A DNA stretch of 64,000 nucleotides from Helicobacter acinonychis (GTDB taxonomy: Bacteria; Campylobacterota; Campylobacteria; Campylobacterales; Helicobacteraceae): the NCBI RefSeq assembly GCF_900461455.1, contig NZ_UGIA01000001.1:434001-498000 (forward strand), read 5' to 3'. Made by a program: the position numbers and the translations under genes. The first letter of the stretch is position 1; each line of letters opens with the position of its first letter. The notes beneath the pieces are model-generated. The model made no database searches. It was not told where the DNA came from and saw only the letters and a list, made by a program, of their open reading frames with translations. Shown piece after piece: positions 27,499 to 38,375 of the stretch.

Positions 27499-29557
27499 CT
27501 ACCCTACAATAAACTCTCTAGGATCCAGCTCGCAACCTATGATAAGATTCTTAAGATTACTGCCTACACTTTGAAAACTCGCATTGCATACAAAATAGAA
27601 TCCAACTTTTTCAAAAGGTACGACAAGAGTGCCATCTCTATCTCTTGCTTCAGCTTTTGCTTTATCCCAATAAATGTATTTTTGAGACTCATCGTCCGTA
27701 TAGCTTTCAAAGGCTTCTCTGGCATTTTCTAGCAAGTAGTTTATGACAACGCTAGCTAATTCCTTAGCGCTTCTTGCTATTTGCTTTTGGCCATTGGGGA
27801 GCTTAACGCTTGAAAATTTGTGGGAAGTTAAGTCATCATCAAGGGTTTTGTTAAGCTCTCTTGTGCGGTATTCTTTAGGCAAATCCTTAAATAACTCCAC
27901 TTTGCAAAATTGATCCGCTAGATATTCGCTCCTGGCTTTCACTTCATCTATCCCCCAAGAATGGGTGTTATTGATGAAATAGTCGTTTAAATGCAAGGAG
28001 CTGTATTGCTCCATAAGCTCTATTTTTGCCTCGTAAGATTTGTTGCCAAGCTTTTGATTTTGCCCTGATCCTGATAAGGTTAAATTCCCAAAATTATTAA
28101 GATAATCTTGTTCAAAAGTGAAATAGTCTCCCACCCTATCGCGCCATTCTTGGGTGGAGGTTTGTGGGTAGAAATGCTCCACTTCTAGATTTTCTTCTCT
28201 TGGTGGTTCGGCGTTGCTTAGCTTTTCTATCTCAAGCAAGATAAATTTGCACACATTCCTTGTTGAATAGGCATTACGCACAAGAAATGCCGCTTTAATT
28301 TGATCATCATCAGGGAACGCCGTTTTTTTTGCCAAAATACCGCTTCAACGCATCAGCTGAAATATTTTCTTCTAGCTGTCTGTATAAGGAATAAAGAACT
28401 CTAGTACGTGCAGCGGTAGGCTCTCCGCACACGCTTTGGCACACATAGTAGCTGATAAGGATTTGCAAAATTTCATAGAAGTTTTCATAATCCAGCTTGC
28501 CTTTTTCAAAGTCTTTGGTGCAACGCAAGATAAAGGGCTTTGCTACGCCAAATTTGATTTTCATAAGATCTTTAATGCATAGGCGTAATTTCGCCAATTG
28601 CTGTGGCGTAGCGTCTCCACGATCTAAAAAATGATGATCTCTTTCTAAAAAGATTTGATAGATTCTGCCATACTCATGCATATCGATCATAAGGGCTTGT
28701 ATGTCATTAGGGAAATTGTCTTTGTGGTGGGCTTTTAGCGCGTAATACACTTCGCGCTCTTCCTCTTTAAATCTATCCTCTAAATAGATTCTCAGATAGG
28801 TTTTGATAAAATCATTCAAATCCTTTTCGCCAAGCCACTCCTCTAAGGGCATCCAATAAGTGTCATAAAGATGCTGCTGTCTAGTGGAATTTTCTCCCAT
28901 CATCAGGTAGTTGCGGATGAGATCCAGCCCTTTTAATTGCACGCCTGTGGCGTTAATGCTTTCAAACACCACTTGCGGATCATCTTCGCCTATCTCTAAA
29001 CCTATGGCTACGATTTTAAGCCGCAAAAACGCTCCATAAATCTCTTCTATGCGATACCCTTTGCTTACATACTTGTCAAGCTCTTTGGTGAAAAATTTAT
29101 AATTATTTCTAACATGTGATAGACCTTGTATTTCATGCGATCGATTTTGCATGACAAGCTCAAAGGCTTCTTTGTCCCTTTTAATGGGTTTGAGGCGGAG
29201 CTTTTGTGATCCTGTAAGATTGAGTAACCCGCTAATCTCTCGTTTTAGTGCTTCATCTGTTGTTTGTGTCTCTATGGCTTTGAGCAAAAGCATGATGGTG
29301 GCAATCCTTTGCTGCCCATCAATAATGACAAATTCTTGCAACTGCCTTAAGCTCTTTTCATCATCAATCCAATGCAAAATATAAGTGATAGAACCCATGA
29401 AATGCGTTTTCTTATTTTGAGAGATATTGATAATATCTTGCAGTAATTTTTCACAATTTTTTTCCTCCCAAGTGTAGTTCCGTTGGTATACAGGGATAGA
29501 AAATATCGTGCTTGTTAGGGCAAAAAAGTCGTTAATGGTGCTTTGTGTTGCTTTCAT
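27499..29557 (-). pseudogene. DUF262/DUF1524 GmrSD-like restriction protein, frameshifted at an A8 tract
   Basis: One gene in two frames. The N-terminal part (28310-29557, ATG with AGGA upstream) is DUF262: IPVYQRNYTWEEKNCEKLL and VIIDGQQRIATIMLLL, the ParB-like nucleotide-binding DGQQR motif. The C-terminal part (27499-28335) is DUF1524: NLEVEHFYPQT, an HNH-type nuclease motif, then NNFGNLTL. The join is a run of eight A on the coding strand (28323-28330). With seven A, GKKTAFPDDDQ reads straight through. Related GmrSD/BrxU proteins cut modified phage DNA, so this is a probable type IV defence gene, off as read. Confidence 0.85.
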
Positions 29558-29654
29558 AGCTTTTCCTTTTGAGTGAAATTAAAATTACATTGAGTATTAA
29601 ATCAAAAAAAAAGAAAGCTTAAATTTTGAAAAAAACCGCAATTTGTGGGTGGAT

Positions 29655-29725
29655 TTAAGAGATTATCACTTGACCGGCGTCAAGCTATTTAATATTTATC
29701 TTAAAAATGCTAAAAGCATTTTTTA
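29655..29725. repeat. Terminator-bearing dispersed repeat, copy B
   Basis: The stem AAAAATGC / GCATTTTT at 29703-29723 is the terminator of the hcp gene. The neighbouring bases to 29655, read on the minus strand, closely match 58769-58840 (shared AAGATAAATA, AGCTTG, CAAGTGATAA). A weaker relative lies at 5394-5460. Confidence 0.65.
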
Positions 29726-29729
29726 ATTT

Positions 29730-30773
29730 CTATGGTGTATCATAAGAATTATGCGGCATGAACAAACGCCCATAATTAGGATTCATGCGCAATAAATACT
29801 CTTTGAAGTTCCCATAATTACGACAGCTTGATTCAAAACCATTATCGCACGCGTAAGAGAATAAATCTAACGCCCTTTGATCATCTTGAGGCACGCCCAA
29901 ACCCTTTTGATACAGCACGCCTAAATTATTACAGCTCCCCAAAATCCCCCCATCGCATGCCATTTGGAAATATTTCGCTGCATAGTGGTTATTCAACGGA
30001 GCCCCTAAATCCCCATTCGCATAAATCCAGCCTAAATTCGCGCACCCCATCATATCCCCCGCATTGCAAGCCAAATAATTCAAATCCACTTGACTAAGTT
30101 GGGCTTTATCAATACCATAAATATTATTCACATTAGACATCAAGCCCAGATTATAGCACCCCATGTCATTCCCATTTTCGCATGAAAATTTATAATAACC
30201 CATCGCTTTGTAATAATCTTTTGGGACCCCACTCCCATTTGCAAACATCCACCCCAAATTATTGCATGCAATCATATCCCCCCCTTGACAAGCCACCGCA
30301 TACAATTGCAGAGCGTTTTCTTTATCGTTTGCATCAGCGTTTTTCTTGTTTTCATACATTTGAGCCAGATTCGCGCAAGCGGTCGCATCGCCTCCACTGC
30401 AACCCATTTCATAATAGCGGGCGGCTTTCAATCTGTTGGTTTGAACACCCACTCCATTAGCATACATCGCCCCCACTGCAAAACACCCAGCCGCATTGCC
30501 GTTATCGCATGATTGAGAAAAGAGCTTAAAAGCCCCTTCATAATCGCCCTTTTTAGCCAAATCAATACCAGCAGAAAGCTTGGTTTCAGCGTTTTCAGGC
30601 GAACCCAATTTGTCCAATAAATTGGAGTTGTCTTCTTTAGGGTTGATTTGCGTGTTAGGGTTTGGCATGCCTTTAGCGTTAGCGGGGTTTAATCCAGGGG
30701 CTTGATTGTTTTCTTCAGCACCACCAATCCGTAAGACTAAAAAAACAAGCAATAACAAACTTTTTTTGAGCAT
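29730..30773 (-). CDS. hcp: Helicobacter cysteine-rich protein with Sel1-like repeats
   Basis: A 347-residue exported protein of the Hcp family. After a signal peptide (MLKKSLLLLVFLVLRIGG) and an Asn/Pro-rich linker come about seven Sel1-like repeats. Each is about 36 residues, with paired cysteines eight apart (CDNGNAAGC, CSGGDATAC, CQGGDMIAC, CENGNDMGC, CNAGDMMGC, CDGGILGSC, CDNGFESSC). Disulfide-locked helical hairpins are typical. Hcp proteins are secreted antigens that interact with the host; which member this is (HP0628-like, from memory) is uncertain. Confidence 0.88.
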   Translation of the reverse strand: MLKKSLLLLVFLVLRIGGAEENNQAPGLNPANAKGMPNPNTQINPKEDNSNLLDKLGSPENAETKLSAGIDLAKKGDYEGAFKLFSQSCDNGNAAGCFAVGAMYANGVGVQTNRLKAARYYEMGCSGGDATACANLAQMYENKKNADANDKENALQLYAVACQGGDMIACNNLGWMFANGSGVPKDYYKAMGYYKFSCENGNDMGCYNLGLMSNVNNIYGIDKAQLSQVDLNYLACNAGDMMGCANLGWIYANGDLGAPLNNHYAAKYFQMACDGGILGSCNNLGVLYQKGLGVPQDDQRALDLFSYACDNGFESSCRNYGNFKEYLLRMNPNYGRLFMPHNSYDTP

Positions 30774-30784
30774 TCTTTTAATCC

Positions 30785-31990
30785 TTAGTGCAAGTTTTGA
30801 TTCAACTCAATTTTTTTCACGCTCCTAAAAGCAATCAACTTGCCATTTTGGCTATTTGAGCGAAAATGTACGCCATTTTTCCCTGAAAGCTCTTTGCCCT
30901 TATAAAGATTATTAGCATGTTTTTCTAAATTACTATTCACCTCTAAAAGCTTTTTAAACTCATTTTCTTCAATTTCTATCACGCTCCCGGCTAGTATCGT
31001 AACGCCTGCATCCACAATACAGCCATCGCCCAAACTAATACCGGTAACGCTATTAGCCCCTAGCAAACAATTTTTCCCGATGCTAATAGGGTTGTTGTTC
31101 CCCCCGCTTAAAACACCTAAAATACTCGCTCCCCCACCAATATCAGTGCCTGCTCCAACCACGACTGATGAAGAGATACGCCCCTCATTCATGCACACTC
31201 CCATCGCCCCTGCATTAAAATTCACATAACTAGCCCCAGGCATTTGAGTGTAACCACCGGTTCCTAAATACGCCCCAAAGCGCGTTTTTGAGCTATCTAA
31301 TAAGCGGATATTATCAAATTCAGGGATCACTTGCATTAAATAGCGTGGGAATTTGTCTATAAAATCAATACTAGGGAAATTACCTCGCATTTTTAAAGCC
31401 ACTTCGTTCATTCTAAGCCATTCTAATTCATAAGGCTTGTTACCACTCCAAGCCACATTAGAAAGCTGGTTAAAAATGCCTTCTAGATTCAAACTCCTCA
31501 AAGGGGCTTTACCTAAAGAGAGTGCTAAAAGTTTCATATACACGCTTTCCACGCTCTCGCAAGGCTTGTCTTCATACAAGATCACCAAGCGATAGAGAGA
31601 CTCCCCATGACTATTTTTCAAGCGATTTTCTTCTAACGCCTTTAAAAGCTCTAAAACCACTTGGATATTTTTATGAACCATTTTATTGGAATAGGCTTCA
31701 TTCAAAAAGGGCGTGTAAAAATCCAACGCTTTTAACACAAAATCTTCATCGATCTCAATGACGCATTCGCTTGCACTCCTTTTAAGGATTTTTTCTTCAG
31801 AAAACGCATTGCAAAACACCGCATAAGAGCCTAGATTTTCATTTTTCCAATTCAAAATAGGGTAAGTGGTGCATAAAATCTTTTTGGAAATAGGGGCAAT
31901 ATCCACTCTAGCAATACCAAATCCTAAAGGCTCTTTATAGCAATCAGATTGCTGGTAGTTGCTCACAAAATTTTTAAATTTATTCATCAT
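30785..31990 (-). CDS. dapD: Tetrahydrodipicolinate N-succinyltransferase
   Basis: A 401-residue enzyme of lysine and meso-diaminopimelate synthesis, using succinyl-CoA. The C-terminal half has the left-handed hexapeptide beta-helix (MNEGRISSSVVVGAGTDIGG, ISIGKNCLLGANSVTGISLG) and the TGGYTQMPG region. It is the long N-terminally extended DapD type, common in epsilon-proteobacteria. It lies just downstream of ispG with 8 bases between, so one transcript is likely. Confidence 0.9.
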   Translation of the reverse strand: MMNKFKNFVSNYQQSDCYKEPLGFGIARVDIAPISKKILCTTYPILNWKNENLGSYAVFCNAFSEEKILKRSASECVIEIDEDFVLKALDFYTPFLNEAYSNKMVHKNIQVVLELLKALEENRLKNSHGESLYRLVILYEDKPCESVESVYMKLLALSLGKAPLRSLNLEGIFNQLSNVAWSGNKPYELEWLRMNEVALKMRGNFPSIDFIDKFPRYLMQVIPEFDNIRLLDSSKTRFGAYLGTGGYTQMPGASYVNFNAGAMGVCMNEGRISSSVVVGAGTDIGGGASILGVLSGGNNNPISIGKNCLLGANSVTGISLGDGCIVDAGVTILAGSVIEIEENEFKKLLEVNSNLEKHANNLYKGKELSGKNGVHFRSNSQNGKLIAFRSVKKIELNQNLH

Positions 31991-31998
31991 CCTGTCCT

Positions 31999-33075
31999 TT
32001 AATTTAAAGTTTTTTCTCTTTCTTTAGCTAAATTTTCCACTTCTGTTACAAAAGTTTCAAACAAATCCTTTTCGGCCAATTTGTGAATGACTTTACCTTC
32101 TTTGATAATCAAACCACTGCGATTCCCAAAAGCGATCGCCATGTCGGCATGTTTGGCTTCACCTAAAGCATTCACCACACAGCCCATCACGCTAATGTCT
32201 AAAGGGGTTTTAATGTGGCTTAAGCGTTTTTCTACCTTGCCCGCCATATCCACTAAATTCGCTTCAATGCGCCCACAAGTGGGGCAAGAAATCAAATTAA
32301 TCCCCTCTTTCAAACGCCCGCTATAGCGTAAAATCGCTCTAGCTACTTTGATTTCATTTTCTAATTCCCCTGTGATAGAGATGCGCATCGTGTCTCCAAT
32401 ACCCTCCATTAAAAGCCCCCCTAAAGCCATGGCGGATTTGATACTGGAGCTAAAAAGATTACCCGCTTCAGTAACCCCCAAATGGAAAGGATAGATTACA
32501 AGGGGGCGTAACATTCTATAAGCTTCTATGGTGCGGATCACATCGCTCGCTTTTAAAGAAATCTTAAAATTGGTAAAATCCAAATCTTCTAAAAGTTTAG
32601 CGTTATACAAAGCGCTTTCTACCATGCCTTTAACGGTTGGTCCGTATTTTTGATCAAATTGCTTTTCTAAACTCCCAGCATTCACGCCAATTCTTATAGG
32701 AATGTTTTTTTCCTTACAAGCATCAACCACCGCTTTAATTTTGTCTTTAGAGCCGATGTTTCCAGGATTGATCCTGATTGCATCAACGCTCTGAGCAGCG
32801 ATTAGAGCGAATTTATAATGGAAATGAATATCAGCGATTAAAGGCAAAGGAGACACCTTTTTCAATTCTTTTAAGGCTAGAGCGTCCTTTTCATTACTCA
32901 CCGCCACCCTCACTAAATCAGCCCCGGCGAGTTTCAATCTGTCAATTTGATTTTTAGTGCTTTGAATATCAGCGGTTTTACTAAAGGTCATGCTTTGAGT
33001 GCTTATGGGGGCACCACCCCCTATAGCCACGCCACCGATAAAAATTTGCTTGGTCTTAACTCTATTTTCTAGCAT
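31999..33075 (-). CDS. ispG: 4-hydroxy-3-methylbut-2-enyl diphosphate synthase (GcpE)
   Basis: A 358-residue iron-sulfur enzyme of the MEP isoprenoid pathway. The N-terminal TIM barrel shows [15 protein letters not shown] and [11 protein letters not shown]. The 4Fe-4S site is SCPTCGR plus [17 protein letters not shown] 33075 is chosen over TTG 33078 because GAGG then sits 4 bases before it rather than 1. Confidence 0.95.
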   Translation of the reverse strand: MLENRVKTKQIFIGGVAIGGGAPISTQSMTFSKTADIQSTKNQIDRLKLAGADLVRVAVSNEKDALALKELKKVSPLPLIADIHFHYKFALIAAQSVDAIRINPGNIGSKDKIKAVVDACKEKNIPIRIGVNAGSLEKQFDQKYGPTVKGMVESALYNAKLLEDLDFTNFKISLKASDVIRTIEAYRMLRPLVIYPFHLGVTEAGNLFSSSIKSAMALGGLLMEGIGDTMRISITGELENEIKVARAILRYSGRLKEGINLISCPTCGRIEANLVDMAGKVEKRLSHIKTPLDISVMGCVVNALGEAKHADMAIAFGNRSGLIIKEGKVIHKLAEKDLFETFVTEVENLAKEREKTLN

Positions 33076-33217
33076 CAAACCTCTTTAATAAGTTAAATTC
33101 TTTCGCTATTATACTCTTTTATACTCTCTTATACTCTTTTTAGTTCTTTCAGCAATAAACGAAACGCTTAAATTTTAGGTAAGATTAACTATTCCATTTT
33201 AAGATTAAGGTAGCCCT

Positions 33218-34345
33218 ATGACCTTTGAGCCTTATCCTTTTGAACGATTAAGAGCCTTGTTTAAAGAAATTACCCCTAAAAAAAAGGGGTTAGATTTAAG
33301 CATCGGTGAGCCACGATTTGAAACGCCTAAATTCATTCAGGACGCCCTTAAACAACACGCTAATTCGCTTAATATCTACCCTAAAAGCACGTTTGAAGAG
33401 AGTTTAAGGGCGGCTCAAAGGGATTTTTTTAAACGCCGTTTTAAGATAGAATTGAAAGAAAACGAGCTTATCTCCACGCTAGGCTCTAGAGAAGTGTTGT
33501 TTAATTTCCCCAGTTTTGTTTTATTTGATTACCAAAACCCCACTATCGCTTATCCTAACCCCTTTTATCAAATCTATGAAGGGGCGGCTCAATTTGCTAG
33601 AGCTAAAAGCCTTTTAATGCCTTTAGTAAAAGAAAATGATTTCACTCCAATCTTGAATGAAAAAGAGTTGCAAGAAGTGGATTTAGTGATCTTAAATTCC
33701 CCTAATAACCCCACAGGAAGAACCCTTTCTTTAGAAGAATTGCATGCTTGGGTCAGACTCGCTTTAAAATATGATTTTATTTTAATTAACGATGAATGTT
33801 ATAGTGAAATTTATGAAGATGCACCGGCTCCTTCGCTTTTAGAAGCTTGCATGCTTATTAATAATAAAGATTTTAAAAATGTTTTGGTGATCCATTCGCT
33901 CTCCAAACGCTCTAGTGCTCCAGGGCTTAGGAGTGGTTTTATCGCTGGGGATAGCCGTATTTTAGAAAAATACAAAGCCTTTCGCACTTATTTAGGCTAT
34001 ACGAGCGCTAATGCGATTCAAAAGGCGAGCGAAATCGCTTGGCTAGATGAAGAGCATGCGGCATTTTTCCGTAATATTTATGCGAATAATCTCAAACTAG
34101 CACGAAAAATCTTTAAAGACACGCTCATTTATCCTTATAGTTTTTATGTGTATCTACCTGTTAAAAATGGCGAAAATTTTGCAAAAAAACTTTTTGAAAA
34201 CGAAGGCATTACCACTTTACCGGCTTTGTATTTAGGGCGTAACAACATCGGCACTGACTATGCGCGTTTAGCCCTTGTCTATGACACCCCTCTTTTAGAA
34301 AAACCTTTAGAAATCATAGAAACTTACCGAGAAAATCATGCTTGA
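33218..34345 (+). CDS. PLP-dependent aminotransferase, probable succinyldiaminopimelate aminotransferase
   Basis: A 375-residue class I/II aminotransferase (HP0624 type). The PLP lysine is in [16 protein letters not shown], preceded by NSPNNPTGR and [12 protein letters not shown] gene next to dapD on the other strand favours the DapC role, converting N-succinyl-2-amino-6-oxopimelate in diaminopimelate synthesis. That role is inferred from family and context. It overlaps murC by 8 bases. Confidence 0.82.
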   Translation: MTFEPYPFERLRALFKEITPKKKGLDLSIGEPRFETPKFIQDALKQHANSLNIYPKSTFEESLRAAQRDFFKRRFKIELKENELISTLGSREVLFNFPSFVLFDYQNPTIAYPNPFYQIYEGAAQFARAKSLLMPLVKENDFTPILNEKELQEVDLVILNSPNNPTGRTLSLEELHAWVRLALKYDFILINDECYSEIYEDAPAPSLLEACMLINNKDFKNVLVIHSLSKRSSAPGLRSGFIAGDSRILEKYKAFRTYLGYTSANAIQKASEIAWLDEEHAAFFRNIYANNLKLARKIFKDTLIYPYSFYVYLPVKNGENFAKKLFENEGITTLPALYLGRNNIGTDYARLALVYDTPLLEKPLEIIETYRENHA

Positions 34346-35687
34346 AACCCCAAAAGTTTTACTAAAAAATTTGCAAGATTGTAAGATCCATTTCATTGGC
34401 ATAGGGGGGATTGGTATTTCAGGCTTAGCCAAATACCTTAAAGCTCAAGGGGCTAAAATCAGCGGATCTGATATTGCCATAAGCCCTAGCGTTAAGTATT
34501 TAAAAGCCTTAGGCGTAGAAGTTAATATCCCACATGACCCAAAGGCGATTAAAAATCAAGATGTGATCATCCATTCAGCCATTATTAAAGAAGACAATAT
34601 AGAAATACAAAGGGCTAAAGAATTAGAAATCCCTATTTTATCTCGTAAAGACGCCTTGTATTCTATCCTTAAAGACAAGCGGGTTTTTAGCGTGTGCGGG
34701 GCTCATGGAAAAAGCAGTATTAGCGCGATGTTGAGCGCGATTTGCCCCACTTTTGGGGCGATTATTGGGGCGCATTCTAAAGAGTTTGATTCCAATGTGC
34801 GAGAGAGCGCGAATGTTAGCTTGGTTTTTGAAGCAGATGAAAGCGATTCAAGTTTTTTATTTTCTAACCCTTATTGCGCGATTGTGCCTAATACAGAGCC
34901 AGAACATTTGGAGCATTATGACCACGATTTAGAGCGATTCTTCTTCGCTTATGAATATTTTTTAGACCATGCACAAAAAAGAGTGATCTATAAAGAAGAT
35001 CCTTTTTTAAAAAATTATTCTAAAGACGCCATTATCTTAGAAAAAAAAGACATTCAAAATATCCAATACATTTTAAAAGAGGGCGAGCCTTACACTTCAT
35101 TTGAATTGAAAGACTTGGGGACTTTTTTAGTGTGGGGGTTAGGCGAACATAACGCCACGAATGCGAGTTTGGCGATTTTAAGCGCTTTAGATGAATTAAA
35201 TTTAGAAGAAATTAGAAACAACCTTTTAAATTTCAAAGGCATTAAAAAACGCTTTGATATTTTGCAAAAAAACGCACTCATTCTTATTGATGATTACGCC
35301 CACCACCCCACCGAAATTAGTGCTACTTTAAAGAGCGCTAGGATTTATGCTAATTTATTAAACACGCAAGAAAAAATTATTGTGATCTGGCAAGCACACA
35401 AATATTCCCGCTTAATGGATAATTTAGAAGAGTTTAAAAAATGTTTTTCAGAGCATTGCGACAGGCTGATCATTTTACCCATTTATAGTGCATGTGAAGT
35501 TAAAAGAGATATTGATTTGAAAGCCCATTTTAAGCATTATAACCCCACCTTTATAGATAGGGTGCGTAAAAAAGGGGATTTTTTAGAGCTGTTAGTCAAT
35601 GATAAGGTAGTAGAAACGATTGAAAAAGGGTTTGTGATTGGCTTTGGAGCGGGGGATATTACCTACCAATTAAGGGGCGAAATGTAA
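34338..35687 (+). CDS. murC: UDP-N-acetylmuramate-L-alanine ligase
   Basis: A 449-residue Mur ligase adding L-alanine to UDP-MurNAc in peptidoglycan synthesis. The N-terminal UDP-binding motif is [14 protein letters not shown], the ATP loop is [18 protein letters not shown] is the Mg site and [10 protein letters not shown] is the C-terminal conserved motif. It overlaps its neighbours on both sides by a few bases, indicating a tight operon with the aminotransferase, a small membrane gene and mutS2. Confidence 0.96.
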   Translation: MLETPKVLLKNLQDCKIHFIGIGGIGISGLAKYLKAQGAKISGSDIAISPSVKYLKALGVEVNIPHDPKAIKNQDVIIHSAIIKEDNIEIQRAKELEIPILSRKDALYSILKDKRVFSVCGAHGKSSISAMLSAICPTFGAIIGAHSKEFDSNVRESANVSLVFEADESDSSFLFSNPYCAIVPNTEPEHLEHYDHDLERFFFAYEYFLDHAQKRVIYKEDPFLKNYSKDAIILEKKDIQNIQYILKEGEPYTSFELKDLGTFLVWGLGEHNATNASLAILSALDELNLEEIRNNLLNFKGIKKRFDILQKNALILIDDYAHHPTEISATLKSARIYANLLNTQEKIIVIWQAHKYSRLMDNLEEFKKCFSEHCDRLIILPIYSACEVKRDIDLKAHFKHYNPTFIDRVRKKGDFLELLVNDKVVETIEKGFVIGFGAGDITYQLRGEM

Positions 35688-36049
35688 TGGGCGTAGCGAT
35701 TGTTTTATTTTTAACGCTGATTTTATTGTTTTTAGTTTTAAGGGATTTTGGTCTAATGAGTCTTAAGCAAAAAATATTAGCTTTTTTAATTGTAGGGATT
35801 ATAGGGGCAAGCATAAGCGTTTATACTTACAAGCAAAACCAACAAAACCAACAAGAAATCGCTTTGCAAAGAGCGTTTTTAAGGGGGGAAACCTTATTGT
35901 GTAAGGATATTAAAGTGGATAATAAAACCTTTAATTTAGTGAGCGGGACTTTGAGTTTTTTGGGTAAAAAACAAACCCCCATGAAAGATGTTCTTGTGGA
36001 TTTAGATTCTTGTCAAACGCTTCAAAAAGATCCCTTAATCCAACCCTAA
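35687..36049 (+). CDS. Small membrane protein between murC and mutS2
   Basis: A 120-residue protein (HP0622 type) with two N-terminal membrane helices (about 3-19 and 30-46). A Gln/Asn-rich linker (YKQNQQNQQEIALQR) and a small soluble tail with two cysteines follow. I recognise no family. Its start shares a base with the murC stop and its stop with the mutS2 ATG, so translation is coupled. Confidence 0.75.
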   Translation: MGVAIVLFLTLILLFLVLRDFGLMSLKQKILAFLIVGIIGASISVYTYKQNQQNQQEIALQRAFLRGETLLCKDIKVDNKTFNLVSGTLSFLGKKQTPMKDVLVDLDSCQTLQKDPLIQP

Positions 36050-38292
36050 TGATGAATCACACTATACCAAAACCCTTAGAAGAAAGCCTAGATTTAAAAG
36101 AGTTTATCGCTCTTTTTAAAACCTTTTTTGCAAAAGAAGGGGGTATTATTGCTTTAGAAAACGATCTCAAACAGGCTTTCACTTATTTGAATGAAGTGGA
36201 TGCGATCGGTTTGCCCACCCCTAAAAGCGTGAAAGAGAGCGATCTTATTCTTATCAAACTCACCAAATTAGGAACACTCCATTTAGATGAAATTGACGAG
36301 ATTGTCAAACGATTGCACTACATTGTCATTTTACAAAACACTTTTAAAAATTTTACGCATTTAAAATTTTATGAACGCCTTAATGCTATTGTTTTGCCTT
36401 TATTTTTTAATGATTTAATCCATTTATTTGATGATGAAGGGAAAATCAAACAAGGGGCTAACGCCACCCTAGACGCTTTAAATGAGAGTTTGAACCGCCT
36501 TAAAAAAGAGAGTGCTAAAATCATTCACAATTACGCGCATTCTAAAGAGCTTGCCCCTTATTTAGTGGATACCCAAAGCCATCTTAAGCATGGTTATGAA
36601 TGCCTTTTGTTAAAAAGCGGGTTTTCTAGAGCGATTAAGGGCGTTGTTCTAGAAAGGAGCGCTAATGGTTATTTTTATCTTTTGCCTGAAAGCGCGCAAA
36701 AAATCGCGCAAAAAATCTCACAAATTGATAATGAAATAGATTGCTGTATTATTGAAATGTGTCAAACTTTAAGTCATAGCTTGCAAAAACACCTTTTATT
36801 TTTAAGATTCCTTTTCAAAGAATTTGATTTTTTAGACAGCTTGCAAGCCCGGCTCAATTTCGCTAAAGCCTACAATTTAGAATTTGTCATGCCAAGTTTT
36901 ACGCAAAAGAAAATGGTTTTAGAAAACTTTTCGCACCCCATTTTAAAAGATCCAAAGCCCTTAAATTTGAAGTTTGAAAAATCAATGCTCGCTGTTACTG
37001 GCGTGAATGCTGGTGGGAAAACCATGCTCTTAAAATCGCTTTTAAGTGCGGCTTTTTTAAGCAAATACCTCATTCCTATGAAAATCAATGCTCATCATTC
37101 GGTTATTCCTTATTTTAAAGAAATCCACGCTATTATCAACGACCCTCAAAATAGTGCAAACAATATCTCTACTTTTGCAGGCAGAATGAAGCAATTCAGC
37201 GCTCTTTTATCCAAAGAAAACATGCTTTTAGGCGTTGATGAAATTGAGTTAGGGACTGATGCTGATGAAGCGAGCAGTTTGTATAAAACTTTGTTGGAAA
37301 AATTGCTTGAACAAAACAATCAAATCATTATCACCACCCACCACAAACGCCTGAGCGTGTTAATGGCAGAAAATCAAGAAGTGGAATTACTAGCTGCTCT
37401 TTATGATGAAGAAAAAGAACGGCCCACTTACACTTTTTTAAAAGGGGTTGTTGGCAAAAGTTATGCGTTTGAAACCGCTCTGCGTTATGGCGTGCCGCGT
37501 TTTTTGATTGAAAAAGCGAAGGCATTTTATGGCGAAGATAAGGAAAAATTGAATGTTTTGATTGAAAATTCAAGCACGCTAGAAAGGGAATTGAAACAAA
37601 AAAATGAACATTTAGAGAACGCTTTAAAAGAGCAAGAAGGTTTAAAAAACGCTTGGCTTTTAGAAATAGAAAAACAAAAAGAAATCTTTCACAATAAAAA
37701 ATTGGAATTGGAAAAATCCTACCAACAAGCCTTGAATGTGCTAAAAAGCGAAGTCGCTTCAAAAGATACAAGCTCTATGCATAAAGAAATTCATAAAGCG
37801 AGCGAGATTTTAAACAAACATAAAAGTAGTCATGAAACCCCACAAATCACAACAAGCTTTCAAGCTAACGAAAAAGCACGCTATAAAAATGAAAGCGTGC
37901 TGATCGCACAGATTTTAGATAAGGGCTATTATTTGATAGAAACCGAGTTTGGCATGCGCTTAAAAGTGCATGGGAGTTTGTTGAAAAAAATCCAAAAACC
38001 CCCTAAAAACAAATTCAAACCCCCTAAAACAATCATTCCTAAACCTAAAGAAGCGAGTTTGCACCTTGATTTAAGGGGACAACGCAGCGAAGAAGCTTTG
38101 GATTCACTGGACGCCTTTTTAAACAACGCGCTTTTAGGAGGCTTTGAAGAAGTGCTTGTTTGTCATGGCAAAGGGAGCGGGATTTTAGAAAAGTTTGTGA
38201 AAGAATTTTTAAAAAACCACCCTAAAGTGGTAAGCTTTAGCGACGCTCCTATCAATTTAGGCGGTAGTGGGGTTAAAATCGTTAAATTGTAG
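36049..38292 (+). CDS. mutS2: MutS2 DNA-recombination/repair ATPase
   Basis: A 747-residue MutS2. It lacks the mismatch-recognition domain I of MutS. The ATPase has Walker A TGVNAGGKTMLLKS and ISTFAGRMKQFS, with the Walker B-like LLGVDEIELGTD. A coiled coil follows (about 500-600), and the C-terminal Smr nuclease domain shows LDLRGQRSEEALDSLD and CHGKGSG. In H. pylori MutS2 is known to limit recombination and repair 8-oxoguanine damage. ATG 36049 overlaps the previous stop as TAATG; an upstream TTG at 36010 is less likely. Confidence 0.93.
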   Translation: MMNHTIPKPLEESLDLKEFIALFKTFFAKEGGIIALENDLKQAFTYLNEVDAIGLPTPKSVKESDLILIKLTKLGTLHLDEIDEIVKRLHYIVILQNTFKNFTHLKFYERLNAIVLPLFFNDLIHLFDDEGKIKQGANATLDALNESLNRLKKESAKIIHNYAHSKELAPYLVDTQSHLKHGYECLLLKSGFSRAIKGVVLERSANGYFYLLPESAQKIAQKISQIDNEIDCCIIEMCQTLSHSLQKHLLFLRFLFKEFDFLDSLQARLNFAKAYNLEFVMPSFTQKKMVLENFSHPILKDPKPLNLKFEKSMLAVTGVNAGGKTMLLKSLLSAAFLSKYLIPMKINAHHSVIPYFKEIHAIINDPQNSANNISTFAGRMKQFSALLSKENMLLGVDEIELGTDADEASSLYKTLLEKLLEQNNQIIITTHHKRLSVLMAENQEVELLAALYDEEKERPTYTFLKGVVGKSYAFETALRYGVPRFLIEKAKAFYGEDKEKLNVLIENSSTLERELKQKNEHLENALKEQEGLKNAWLLEIEKQKEIFHNKKLELEKSYQQALNVLKSEVASKDTSSMHKEIHKASEILNKHKSSHETPQITTSFQANEKARYKNESVLIAQILDKGYYLIETEFGMRLKVHGSLLKKIQKPPKNKFKPPKTIIPKPKEASLHLDLRGQRSEEALDSLDAFLNNALLGGFEEVLVCHGKGSGILEKFVKEFLKNHPKVVSFSDAPINLGGSGVKIVKL

Positions 38293-38375
38293 GTTTTGGT
38301 GTTTGTTTTCAAAAATCTTATCGGATTTGTTTGTCTCAAAGATTTATTTTAAAAATCATAAATAGTCAAACGAGC

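Noticed and set aside
37331-37771. 146-codon minus-strand frame inside mutS2
   Set aside because: Shadow of the MutS2 ATPase and coiled-coil region; no family likeness.
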